A DNA stretch of 64,000 nt from Pythium myriotylum (Eukaryota > Oomycota > Peronosporomycetes > Pythiales > Pythiaceae). Numbering within the stretch: the first letter of the stretch is position 1; every line of letters begins with the position of its first letter. Shown one piece after another: positions 1 to 10,244 of this stretch. Both the position numbers and the translations under genes were made by a program. Under the pieces are notes generated by a model. That model searched no databases and was not told the DNA's origin. It saw only the letters and a program-made list of their open reading frames with translations. The stretch spans positions 248,001 through 312,000 of the forward strand of contig JALJCQ010000004.1 of assembly GCA_023091665.1 (NCBI GenBank), written 5' to 3'.

Positions 1-586
1 ACTCGTCCTTCAGAGCTTGGATCAGCACAGCGTAGTCGGCCAGCGCCTGTGTGGACGACAAATACTGCATGTGCTGCGTCGCTTCGTCGCCGAAAGGCAT
101 CGACTTGCCAAAATACCGATGCTCGGCGAACACCAGCACCGCGTTAAACTCCTCGGCGTTCTCCCACATCAAGCCCGTGTTGTTCAGGTACAAAAGCACA
201 TCCGCCTCGTTGCCATTGTAGAAGAAGATCGTGCCGTTGTCCGTGTTGAAAAACTGCTTGCCGCAGACAAAGTAGCGCTGCTCGTACGTGCCTTCGCCGC
301 CAGCGACGAACTGGTTCAGATTCTGCGTGATGTACTTCTCCTCGCAGAACGGCAGCAAGTCACGATGGCCGTTCGCGTCCGCCGGGAACACGACACTGGG
401 CGTGAATCCCGAGCCCGTCGACGTGATTGTCGACGGAGACGAGGATCTCGCCACACGGACGCCGACCACGACGAGCGCGACTAGCGCAACGGCCCCGGCG
501 ACGAGGAACGCAAGTCGCCGCCTGCGTGGGTGCGCGGCGCGCGGCCGCGCCGTCGACGGCAGAATCGGCGAGCGCTCGCTGGCCAT
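1..586 (-). CDS. S28 family serine peptidase, copy a (5' part only)
   Basis: This is the N-terminal 195 codons of a lysosomal Pro-X carboxypeptidase/dipeptidyl-peptidase II type (S28) enzyme; the gene runs off the left edge. The ATG is at 586 and opens with MASERSPILPSTA, the same start as the full-length copy at 20925. A basic stretch and a hydrophobic segment (about residues 20-45) form a signal anchor or signal peptide. The conserved S28 blocks CEEKYITQNLNQF and FEQRYFVCG-like follow, then NNTGLMWENAEEFNA and FAEHRYFGKSMP. The catalytic GGSYGG motif lies beyond the edge. The family cleaves after proline in secretory or vacuolar compartments. By eye it is about 98% identical at nucleotide level to copy d over the shared core, so a and d form the closest pair. 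Confidence 0.88.
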   Translation of the reverse strand, partial: MASERSPILPSTARPRAAHPRRRRLAFLVAGAVALVALVVVGVRVARSSSPSTITSTGSGFTPSVVFPADANGHRDLLPFCEEKYITQNLNQFVAGGEGTYEQRYFVCGKQFFNTDNGTIFFYNGNEADVLLYLNNTGLMWENAEEFNAVLVFAEHRYFGKSMPFGDEATQHMQYLSSTQALADYAVLIQALKDE

Positions 587-1062
587 GAGAGCGAGAGCGA
601 TTTTCGGCAAGTGAGCTCGAGGTGAGCTGCTCACGAGATCTCGCAAACATTCCGAAAGCGAGTTGCCAACATTCCCAGGATTCGTGGAAAGGTTGACTGG
701 TGATGGCGTTTTGTTGCATACTGATAGTTGTTGTGTTTGGCTGTCCTAGGCTCCATACGGGCTGCTCTTGGTGCTGCCAGGAACGGCAAGTCCAGCCAGT
801 GGATACAGCGTCGACAAGAGGCTGTTGGAAAATCGAGAAGATCAACGACCACGAGACGAGAAAGAATGATTTGGATTTACAGCTCAGTTTAGCGCCATCT
901 CCATTACTGCGCTACTGAGAAGGCTGCTTTGACTCGAGCTCCGACTGGTCTTCTATTCGCCAGCGTCCATTGGACGTGGCACTTTCACACGAACATATGC
1001 AAGATTCTCGATCGACGAACACACACATCCAAGTGCCCTGGAGCTCAGCTCAGCATCCTTAC
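587..1062. other. Intergenic: upstream of S28 copy a, downstream of AA17-1
   Basis: I see no gene here. The only open frames are short and show no family motif. It should hold the promoter of S28 copy a (transcribed leftward) and the 3' end of the AA17-1 transcript (also leftward). No clear oomycete initiator was found. Confidence 0.4.
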
Positions 1063-1899
1063 TTAGCACTTCTCACACTGCGCCTCCGGACAGAAACCCA
1101 TCGCGCAGTTTGCCGTGCACCACGCATCCAGGTTCTTGTCGCCCTTGCCTCGGTAGCACGACCCACCCGACGCTGACGGCTTCGTCTGACCACCAGACGG
1201 CGAGTAACCGTCGTCCATCGGCTTCACAGTCCCTGGTGTCTGCTCCATCGGCTTTGGCACAGGAGCAGGATACGGAGAAGCAGACGCAGGCGCAGAGCTT
1301 GGCATCGTCATGTTGGCCGGAGCACCACTCGGCGCCTTCGTCGTTGGCGTGGCAGGCTTGGAGTTGTCACCACCGCTGGCCCCACCACTGCTCGCCGCAC
1401 CGCCACCGCCACCGCTGCCCACACGAGCACAGTTGTCGAAAAACTCCCACGGAGACGTGTGCGTCGCCATCCACACCCAACGAAGCAGACACGACCCACT
1501 CTTGCAGCTCGAAAAATCCACCTTGATCTTCTTGTCCGGAAACTCCTTCCAGCACTCCTTCGCCGACACCACCTTCGTCTCGTCCAGCCAGATCTCGCAC
1601 GGACCGATGTGCTGCGCGCTGATGTCGAAGACGACCACGCCGTCGGCCGGGATGGGCTGCGCAGCGGCGTTGGCGTCGGTCTTGCCGCACTTGGACCCGG
1701 CCTTCTCGGCGAGACCCTTGATCTCGTCGTTGCCCGTGTACGGTCCAGCCTGTCCGGGCGACGTGACGGACGGCGCGTTCCTGTTGGAGATGTCTTTGAA
1801 CGAGACCTTGGGCACGCTCATGGATCCATGGGCGTTGACGGAGGCAGGGATGGTAGCGAGGGCGATCGAGGCGGCGATGAGCGCGGCGGAGCGAACCAT
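1063..1899 (-). CDS. AA17-like secreted copper monooxygenase (AA17-1)
   Basis: A secreted protein of 278 residues. A signal peptide (about 1-23, ending SVNA) is cut directly before His24-Gly, which gives the N-terminal histidine needed for a copper histidine brace. The core (about 24-160) has paired cysteines and the block MATHTSPWEFFDNC, where His147 is the probable second copper ligand and a neighbouring Phe the axial residue. A Gly/Ser/Pro/Thr linker and a C-terminal cysteine-rich module (C-x-n-DAWCTANCAMGFCP) follow. This matches oomycete AA17 lytic polysaccharide monooxygenases, whose characterised members oxidise pectin during infection. An initiator-like element 42-57 bp upstream supports the start. 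The core is nearly identical to the paralog at 10245. The AA17 assignment comes from architecture and motif memory. Confidence 0.75.
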   Translation of the reverse strand: MVRSAALIAASIALATIPASVNAHGSMSVPKVSFKDISNRNAPSVTSPGQAGPYTGNDEIKGLAEKAGSKCGKTDANAAAQPIPADGVVVFDISAQHIGPCEIWLDETKVVSAKECWKEFPDKKIKVDFSSCKSGSCLLRWVWMATHTSPWEFFDNCARVGSGGGGGAASSGGASGGDNSKPATPTTKAPSGAPANMTMPSSAPASASPYPAPVPKPMEQTPGTVKPMDDGYSPSGGQTKPSASGGSCYRGKGDKNLDAWCTANCAMGFCPEAQCEKC

Positions 1900-1940
1900 G
1901 GTGTGGGGAGATGCGGGGAGGCAGTTGAAGACTAGAAGGC

Positions 1941-1956
1941 AAGTTGCAGAATGAGA
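1941..1956 (-). promoter_or_regulatory. Oomycete initiator-like element, AA17-1
   Basis: On the minus strand this reads TCTCATTCTGCAACTT, matching 14 of 16 positions of the oomycete Inr consensus (GCTCATTYBNCAWTTT). It sits 42-57 bp upstream of the AA17-1 ATG, where Phytophthora transcription starts usually fall. The same 16 bases occur before the paralog at 11102-11117. Confidence 0.6.
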
Positions 1957-2689
1957 TGATTGGAGAGAGAGTTGTGCTTACACGTTCGGTTCGTTGGGTT
2001 TTCTTCGACTCACAGAGTGAGTGACGTGTAGGTGGGTCTGTCCATCTTCGTTCGCACCAGCTGAAGGTGAGGAAGGGCTTGTCTAGTGGACGTCGGTTGG
2101 AGACGAACGGAGAGAGATCGTCTTGCGATTGTCGTGGACTCGTCCAGTGAGATCGGTCGGAAGACACACGGATCCGTTAGTCAAATGTGGCGCCACGCAC
2201 TCGACAGGCAACACCGAGCACTTCGACAGAGTTGGACAGATGGACAACCATGGACCCAGAGTTTGTGGCACGGAAGATCCGAATGATCTGCGACGTGTGT
2301 GTACACAGAATTTGTATTTGAGTATGGTGGCAATGTAGATGGCTTTGCACGAATGAAACCTCCAAGGCTATGAGCGTATCGATCCACAACTCGTTCGTGG
2401 GGATAGCAGACTCAGAACTTTTAGCTTTCGTCGTGGCTCGGGTCGCATACAGTGCTGAACTCTTCGAGGTTCAAGCGTTTGGAGTGCGAAGTGCCAGGTG
2501 CTTCGACGGATTGATCGTCACAGGACGGCCTTTACTTCCACCTGGGACCACAGCATACGCTACGTGGGGTCAGAAACCATTTAGATTTGCGCGGACGCCG
2601 TCCCGCGCTCGTACTTAGAGAGTATCATTATGCCACGGACTGTTTTCATTGACAGGTGCTGAAACGTGTCTTGGCTGAAATCTCTCTCT
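1957..2689. other. Intergenic between AA17-1 promoter and hAT remnant
   Basis: No gene is supported. It contains the distal AA17-1 promoter and the 3' flank of the hAT transposase. I looked for hAT terminal inverted repeats and an 8-bp target duplication here against 4860-5060 and 9955-10200 and found no convincing pair. Confidence 0.35.
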
Positions 2690-4687
2690 CTACAAGGGGA
2701 ACATGTCCGCAAGCTTGACTTTGATACCACGAATCCCCGTCAATTCGGACTCCTGGGGGAAGTCTTTCTGGTCAGATGACGGCCACTCGGTCTTATCAGT
2801 TGCTGGAATCGGCTCCAAAACGTCCAGTTTCGGCACACATGCTGGCGTTAGAAGGTCGGCATTGCGATAGACCCACTCAAACTCTTCATCAAGTACCTCC
2901 GGAAGGTATACGCTCAAAACGTCAGACAGCTCTTCTGGGGTCACAAAGTCTTCTTCAAAAGCATCGTCGTCATCCTCGAAGTCATCGTCACCAAACGCAT
3001 CGCGTCCCTCTTCTATCGCTGGCACCATTGACTCGGACATCAGACTGGCCATGAGGGTCTCAGCATTAGCCATATCCTTCTCCGTTGGGCACACCGTGCG
3101 CTCCACCTTCGTTCTAGAAACACCAAGGGTTCTCTTCCGTTCTTTGCGTTTACTCTGTCGTATTACTTGGATGTCCAAGGCCTTCTTGACGTTGAGTTGG
3201 TTTCGAGTGGCGGAGTGGATGATACCGAGGTCGCTAAAGAGGCGCTCGCATGTTGCTGTGTTCACCGCGATACACAAAACCGTCAGAGCGAGCTCTGGTA
3301 GCAAGGTTGTCATCTTACGAAGCTCTAGATCGATCTTGACTGCACGCCAATATTCGGCGCATGTTCGGAAGCCGTTTGCTGGGAGTGTCGTGAGGGTTCC
3401 AAGCCGCCAGCTTACAAAATCGCCAAAGAGGACGCCAGTTTCCTCAACTTTATTCAGCTGCCGATAGTAGTAGACGCACACACTCGCGAGGTTTGTGGTG
3501 GTTGTTAGTGCTGTAACATTGAGGCTGCTCGCTTCGCTGATGTGCGAAGGATGAAGATAGTAGGCAAGCATGAAAAGCGGTTGTTCACAGTCGAACCAGC
3601 GGTTCTCCAATAGCTGGACAAGCTTTACGCCATGTTTCTTGTTCCGAGCAAAACTGCGATAGATGCTAGCGTAGTTTCCGACGACATCTGCTAGGGTGTT
3701 GCTGTCCTTTTGAAGCTTGTACGATGCAAACGAGAGGGGGCGGATTGCTTCTTCAGCTTCGATGAGCTCTCTCCAGAAGTCTTGATCACCGAGGATGCTC
3801 AAGCCGGACGGGAAGTCTTTGTTGTCCTTCCACTTCGTGTAGAACATGTATAGCCCAGTCCTCACGCGCAGCAGCGAGGCGAAACAAGCCTGCATGCTGT
3901 TCGAGCGTGTTTCGCACAGCGTCAGTAGGCTCCACTTATTGCCGTAAACCTCGATCATTGAGTCGTACGCACGCTTCAGCCACTTTGATGACGAAGCGTT
4001 GAGCGCGTTCGCAGTCCTTGCAGCCGATATGGACACGTCCTTAAAGCTGCTCTGCAGCACAGCGCGGACGAGGTTGTTAATATCGTGGGCAAAACAGCGG
4101 AGGAAGACGATACTCGGGAACCGAAGAGCCAAGATTCGTCGTGCTCGCTCGCATTGGCCGGCATCCTCGATAATAAATGCCCCAATAACCCAGCCTTCGC
4201 TGATAGCCTGCGTGATGATCCTCTTGAGATCCTCGGCGATCGCCAAGCTATCGTGACTTGTGCCGACCTCATCGGCGGCATACGCGCAGAGTTTTCCAAA
4301 CAGCGATGACTGGCTCGCCATGAGATGCTGCTTCACAATGTTCTGCCAGACGTTCAGTATAACATTGACACGTCCTCCTCGTTCTTGTTCTTTTGCGAGG
4401 TTCTTCATGGATTGTTCGCGGCATGCGCACGAGATGGCATCGAGTAACTCACAACCTAGCTTTCGACGATCGGGAAGCTGAGCCGAAATGCCTGGGCTGA
4501 GAAACTTGGCGAGTCTTTTCGTCACGTTCTTCTCGATTAAGGTGTCAGTGGGGTCAAGGCAATGCTGAAAACGGACAAGAAGCACCACGAACTCTTGATA
4601 GACTTCATCCGTCCAGTCGCTTGGGTCGGGTCGAGCTTCAGTCATTACTGGATCACGATTCTTGCAGCTTTCGACGTGGCGTTTCAT
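2690..4687 (-). pseudogene. hAT superfamily transposase with broken N-terminal BED finger
   Basis: The open 665-codon part carries the hAT RNase H-like core. Near the middle, IIEDAGQCERARRIL and CFAHDINNL correspond to the second catalytic Asp and the C-x2-H block. Near the C-terminus, TATCERLFSDLG is the hAT dimerisation region with its catalytic Glu. Past that, the acidic tail is unusual. In frame upstream of the first ATG (4688-4840) the sequence still codes for a BED zinc finger, ending SDAMKRHVESC, but it is interrupted by a TAG, and the first cysteine of the expected C-x2-C is a tyrosine. The DNA-binding half is therefore probably lost, so this is an old, non-autonomous or dead copy. 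A missed intron removing the stop is the alternative. Confidence 0.8.
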
Positions 4688-5059
4688 CGCATCTGAGCGA
4701 GACCAGATCTTCTCCGGAGTGGGCTATTCTGGATCAGCAATGCGCGCAGCACGGCAAGCCTTGTACTCCACGAAGAATAGATTTTTCTTTGGCGTCTTGT
4801 CCAGGTACTTAAACTTGATGCTCGCCTTGCACTTCCGTCTCCCCCTCGAGGAGAGGAACTATAATAGGAATGGCGGCTGCAAGACGCATGCGCTCGACGG
4901 GGGTCGTTCCCAACACTTATACGATCCATTTCCAGCCAAGTGCACAAGCGACCCTTCGACCTTCGCCAGCCTTTTCCCAGCGTCACCTCCGAGTGCCCAC
5001 TCGTTTGCGGCCATCTTTTACGAGAGGATGCCCACGATCACCTGACGCCAAGCTGGGCC
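4688..5059 (-). other. 5' remnant of the hAT element (decayed BED-finger exon and flank)
   Basis: Reading leftward in frame with the transposase, codons from about 4858 to 4688 encode a basic segment and a BED-like finger ending in H-x4-C (the H and C lie just inside the downstream ORF). An in-frame TAG occurs at about 4724-4726. The rest, up to the Copia target duplication, has no recognisable gene. Confidence 0.5.
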
Positions 5060-5064
5060 GAACG

Positions 5065-5364
5065 TGTAAGACCTGGTGCAAGGACAGGTCGGTTCACTGG
5101 CTCCATGGTGTCCTGGCTCAGTGCCCGGCTCAATGTTGAATCAGATGCCCCGGCTCAGAACTGCAACAGCAACTGCAACATGGTCTAGTTGAGCCCGTTC
5201 TCGAAGGTTCGATGCCGAAGCCAGTAGAGTACAGAGAGAGAGAGTGCCCTAGGAAGCTGTTGGTAGCTCTGCATGTCTTGGAGCGTTTTCAATAAACGTT
5301 CACTTTCACATTTCCCATCGTGTGCTCAAGTTCCTCTCCTCTCCAGTCCTCTGCCTGTCTTACA
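5065..5364 (+). repeat. Left (5') LTR of the Copia element
   Basis: A 300-bp LTR with terminal TG...CA inside the inverted hexamer TGTAAG/CTTACA. It carries a six-unit (AG)n run and an AATAAA polyadenylation signal near 5291. It differs from the right LTR by one AG unit and two substitutions near position 5320 (TTTCCCATCG against TTTTCCACCG). Confidence 0.95.
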
Positions 5365-5368
5365 GGTG

Positions 5369-8300
5369 ATGTGCCCAAGCCCTAACGCCATGTCGACCAA
5401 TGCCAACGAGATCCTCGCCGACGAGAACTACTTCCTTTGGGAGTTTGGTGCTCGCATGAAGCTCGCCAAGAAGGGTCTGCACGGCCACCTCGAGATGAAG
5501 CCCGAGAACGCGATGGCTGCGGCCAGCGACCAGTGGAAGTCGGACGATTTGAAGGCGCTGGCCATCATCGTCAGTCTGCTCGGACCAGTGTACCAGTCGA
5601 TGATCCGGAACGCGAGAAGCGCCGCCGAGGCGTGGATCATTCTGCGCGAGTTCCATGTAAGGCGTAGTCTCCACAACCGCGTGTCGCTCCGCAAGCAACT
5701 GCATGAGTTTGTGATGGTCCCCGGCGACAACATCATGGACCACCTGCTCAAGTTTGATGACTTGTGTCTCCGTCTGTCGGCGGTCGGCGACGAGATCAAG
5801 GATGACGAGCGCTTGGTCATCTTGCTCGGTAGCCTTACGGCTGAGTATGATGCCATTGTCAAGATCATTGAGGCGCGCGGCAACATGGATCTCTACGAGG
5901 TCAAGGAAGTGCTACGCCGCGAGTATGGAACCCTCCAGAAGCGCGAGAAGCAGGAAGCGGCATTCAAGGCGAGTGTCACGAGCAATGGCCAAGGACGCGT
6001 GCGCCGTGGCGGCAACCACGGGCGACGCAACAAGGGCGGCCAGAACGGCAAAAAACGCGGTCATTATCAAGGCGAGAAGAGCAAATTTGCGGGTCGCTGC
6101 TACGAGTGTGGTGAGGTCGGCCACAAGCGCGCCCAATGTCCGAGCAAGAAGAAGGAGTCGGAACCTTTTGTCTTTTCGGTGTCGAATGATATCGATCCGA
6201 TGCGGATGTGGCTGCTTGACAGTGGCGCCAGTTCGCACATGACCTTTCGACGTGAAGACTTTGACGAGTTTCGTCCAATCCCTGGTGGGTTGAATGTGCT
6301 GGTCGCCAGCGGTCAGCGTCTCCCAGTGTGTGGAACTGGGTCGGTTCGGCTCATGCTCGAGAATGAGCAGTCGGTGGTGGTGACCGACGTGCTGTACATC
6401 CCAGGCTTGGACCGACGTTTGCTCTCGATCTCGGCGCTGACAGCAAAAGGCGCCGACGTGCACTTTAGTGAAGGGACGTGCACGATTTTGCACAACGGTC
6501 GCATGATCGCGAGCGGTCGCCGGGTCGGGAAGCTCTATGTGCTCAACGTTGCGACTGTGGCGCACCCAGTCGCCGAGAAAGCGAACGCAGCGGATGCCGG
6601 TCTCGCCGATCTTGCGGTGTGGCATGCTCGGTTGGGCCATGTGGCCTTTGATCGAGTCGCCGCGATGAACCGTGTCGCGGTCGGTGTGCCGCCACTCCCG
6701 CCGTCGAGCTCGGACGGGCCATGTGATGGCTGCATGTACGGGAAGATGAGTGTCGCCAAGTATGCGCGCACGTCGGGCAGTACGGTAAAGTCCTCTGGAC
6801 TATTGGATCTGATTCACGGTGATCTGATGGGCCCCATGCGCGTGAAGTCCAAGGGTGGTGCTCGGTTCGTGCTCGTGCTCGTCGATGACTGGTCTCGCTA
6901 TACTACAGTGTATCTGTTAAAGGTCAAGAGCGAGACGTTCACGAAGTTCAAGGAGTACAAGGCGTTTATGGAAGCTCACTTGGGTCGTCGGATCAAGATC
7001 TTCCGGACGGACAACGGTGGTGAGTTCTGTAGCAACAAGTTCGATACATTTTGCTCGACCAACGGCATCCTGCACCAGACAAGTGCCCCCTACTCGCCAC
7101 AGCAAAATGGACTCGTCGAGCGGGCAAATCGGTCGCTCGCTGAGTCCGCTCGTGCGTCCCTCCACTACCAAGCCGTTGACGAGGACTTCTGGGGGACCGC
7201 CGCCTACTGTCTCAACCGTCTCCCAAACACTGCGCGAGATGATACGACACCATTTGAGGTCATGTGGGGTCGCAAGCCTGACGTCGAGCACATGCGCGTC
7301 TTTGGATCGCACGGGTTCGTTTACGTTGATGAGTCGAAGCGCAAGAAATTCGACGCGAAAGCGCACCGCTGTATCTTTCTCGGTTATGCCGATGGTTCCA
7401 AAGCATACCGTGTTTGGGATTTGGAGACCGGCCGCATTGTGGTGACGCGCACGATTGCTCTTGATGAACGCCCACGGTCTGGACTCATCCCGGCGTCATC
7501 GATTGAACCTGTACAGCTCCAATGGACTGTAAACGATGATGACGACGTAGTCGCTGCATCTGCGCCAGCCGAGACCAATGCCGAGATGGAGGTGGAAGAT
7601 ATGGACAACTTGGACCAACCTATGGAAGTTCCTCTACCGCCGAGCCCGCCTGCGACGGCTGCACCAACGACTGATATTGTTGCGCGGAATACCAGTCAGT
7701 CGGTGCCCAACACGAGTACGCAGCCAATGGGTGCAGCTCGTGGTGCCCCCGCGCTGCCGCGCCCAGCTCCTCAAGTTCTTCCGGCTCTCGAAAACTTGCG
7801 ACCGATTATGCGTCGTGATCCTCCCCGTATTGCCCAAGGGGGAGAGAATGCCATGGTATTTGGTGGTCAATTCTCTGCGATCCGACCGCAGATGGCTACG
7901 GTCGCACGTCCAACTCAAGCGCCTCTTGCGTTGCCGCCTCCGCCGCCGGGTGAAGATCGTCTTGTTCAATGGTCGGGCCAGGCGCAGACCTCCGCCGCCG
8001 CAACCACGAGCTATTCGGATGACGACGAGCCGGATCCGAAGCGTTTGCGCTTGACCGATGGATACGAAATCGCTCTCGCTGTGATGGAGATTCCTACGAC
8101 GTATCGTGGAGCGATGGCATCACCTCAAGCCGATGAATGGAAAGAAGCCGTGCGCCGTGAGCTCCGCTCGCATTTCCGCAACCATACTTGGGAAGCGGTC
8201 CGTCGTCCCGATGGTGTACGATTGGTTGGTACCAAATGGGTGTTTGACGTGAAACGCGATGGCGATGGTAATATTGTTCGTTACAAAGCTCGGCTTGTTG

Positions 8301-9644
8301 CTCAAGGGTTTCGACAAGTATACGGTGTCGACTACTGGGAGACATACGCACCGGTCTCGAGTTTAAACTCGGTCCGTGCCTTTCTCGCTCTGTGCTGCCA
8401 ACGCGACTATGTGATCCGCCAACTTGACGTTGAGACCGCGTTCTTGAATGGACCGCTCGATGAGGATGTCTTCATGCGCCCGCCGGAGGGGATACACCTC
8501 CCGGACGGCATGATCTGCAAGCTCCGTCGCAGTATCTACGGGCTGAAGCAAGCCGCCGCAGTGTGGCACAAGACGATCGTGAATGTGCTTAAGTCGATGG
8601 GATTTGTTGCGTGCCTGTCCAATCCGTGCGTCTTTGGCGTCGCACAGACGATCACACAGTGTATTTAGTGCTGTATGTCGACGATTTGCTGATTGGCTGC
8701 CCAAGCAGCATCGAGGCCGAGAGCATTAAGAGCGATCTCGCAAAACATTTCACGATCAAGGACCTCGGTGATGCTCGCTATGTGCTCGGGATCGAGATGG
8801 ACTACGATCGTGAAGCTGGTACGCTTCATCTTTGCCAGTCTCAGTTCATTGCACGACTTGTTCAAAAGTTTGGTCAAGAGACGGCATACGCGACGAAAAA
8901 TCCCAATGTGTACGGTCAAAGACTCCACGAGTTCAATGACGGCGAAAGAGTAGAAAGCAAGCGGTTCCGTGAGCTGATTGGCTCGTTGCTCTACATTGCC
9001 AGCGGCACGCGCCCCGACACGTGTCGATCTGTGAGCTCTCGCAGTATCTTGAGATGCCGACGCAAGCCCACATGAAGGCCACAGTTCGTGTGCTCCGTTA
9101 CCTGAAAGGAACGTCGAAGGTGGATATCTGCTACCAGCGTGGCGATCTTGCAGTCTTTGTTCCTACGGTGTTCGTCGATGCCAATTGGGGTGGGTACGCA
9201 ACGACCCGCCGCTCTACATCAGGAGTGTTGGTCCTCATGGCCGGTGCTCCGGTCGTCTACAAGTCGAAGCGCCAGCGCACCGTCGCGCTGTCGTCGGCCG
9301 AGTCGGAGTACATGGCACTGTCGCTCGCTGCGCAAGAGACGCTTTGGTTGCGTCACCTTCTCGAAGAGCTCGGCTTCCGTAATTTGCCGGCCACGACCAT
9401 CAAGATGGACAACAAGGCCGCGATTGCCATGGCCGAACGTGTTGGGTACCAGTCCCGTGCTAAGCACATTGATCTACGCTACCACTTCGTTCGAGATGCA
9501 GTCAACGATGGCGTACTTCGTCTCGAGTACGTCCCGTCCGCCGAGCAGCAAGCGGACTTCATGACCAAGGCGCTTCCGACTCCGCAGTTCGCGAAGCTCG
9601 TTCGTTCTGCTGGAATTGTCGATGACTCACCTGTGTCGCAGTGA
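5369..9644 (+). pseudogene. Copia gag-pol polyprotein, two frameshifts
   Basis: The reading frame opens at ATG 5369 (or 5390), just after the left LTR. In order: a gag domain of the UBN2/DUF4219 type (YFLWEFGARMKLA); a CCHC knuckle CYECGEVGHKRAQC at 6098-6139; an aspartic protease LLDSGASSHM at about 6213; a gag-pre-integrase HARLGH; an integrase with its Asp-Asp-Glu core (VDDWSRY, FRTDNGGEFC, QQNGLVERAN); a reverse transcriptase (YKARLVAQGF, then YVDDLLIGC at about 8671); and a Copia RNase H (DANWGG, SSAESEYMAL). The frame breaks near 8636, before the YVDD box, and again near 9020, before the RNase H region. A single functional polyprotein cannot be made unless these are assembly errors. Confidence 0.93.
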
Positions 9645-9651
9645 GGGGGAG

Positions 9652-9949
9652 TGTAAGACCTGGTGCAAGGACAGGTCGGTTCACTGGCTCCATGGTGTCC
9701 TGGCTCAGTGCCCGGCTCAATGTTGAATCAGATGCCCCGGCTCAGAACTGCAACAGCAACTGCAACATGGTCTAGTTGAGCCCGTTCTCGAAGGTTCGAT
9801 GCCGAAGCCAGTAGAGTACAGAGAGAGAGTGCCCTAGGAAGCTGTTGGTAGCTCTGCATGTCTTGGAGCGTTTTCAATAAACGTTCACTTTCACATTTTC
9901 CACCGTGTGCTCAAGTTCCTCTCCTCTCCAGTCCTCTGCCTGTCTTACA
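9652..9949 (+). repeat. Right (3') LTR of the Copia element
   Basis: A 298-bp copy of the left LTR. It follows directly after the polypurine tract and the pol stop at 9644, and is followed by the GAACG target duplication at 9950-9954. Confidence 0.95.
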
Positions 9950-10035
9950 GAACGCCGAACTGCTCAAATACCCACATCAATCAGTTCATGTCTTATCGAA
10001 AGGTTCCCTAGAACCCAGTGAGTGTAGAGTTCAGT

Positions 10036-10138
10036 AGATCTGCTCACTGCAGCTACTGATGTGCAGAGAACCTCCTTACCACTCGCCGCTGTCAGCATTT
10101 GACGTTGACTGCCGTCACGGATCTAATGCTTTCTTTCC
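10036..10138. repeat. Duplicated flank segment (copy 1)
   Basis: This stretch downstream of AA17-2 (beginning TGCTCACTGCAGCTACT) recurs with scattered differences at about 13702-13797. Both copies share CAGCATTTGACGTTGACTGC. It marks a local duplication that carried part of this intergenic region to the 13.7-kb relic. Nothing else is recognisable in 9955-10244. Confidence 0.7.
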
Positions 10139-10244
10139 AACCGCAAGTTGTCGAAAACGAAAACTAAACAACACATTCACACAGTATACTTTCGTCGCAG
10201 TAGACTGCACTACAACTAGTCAAAAATTCAGCTCAAGCAACGCC

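Larger units (their letters stand above)
5060..9954 (+). mobile_element. Ty1/Copia LTR retrotransposon, complete with target duplication
   Basis: A full-length Copia (Pseudoviridae-type) element. Two near-identical LTRs (5065-5364 and 9652-9949) start TGTAAG and end CTTACA. The element is flanked by the 5-bp direct repeat GAACG at 5060-5064 and 9950-9954. Internal order is gag, zinc knuckle, protease, integrase, reverse transcriptase, RNase H, which is the Copia order (integrase before RT). A purine-rich polypurine tract (GTGAGGGGGAG) abuts the right LTR. The LTRs differ by only two substitutions and one AG unit, so insertion is recent, yet pol has two frameshifts. The element landed in the 5' flank of the hAT remnant. 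I could not assign the tRNA primer from the bases after the left LTR. Confidence 0.96.

Noticed and set aside
2390..5060. Terminal inverted repeats and 8-bp duplication for the hAT element
   Set aside because: Compared both flanks, including the part displaced by Copia (from 9955), and found no convincing inverted pair.
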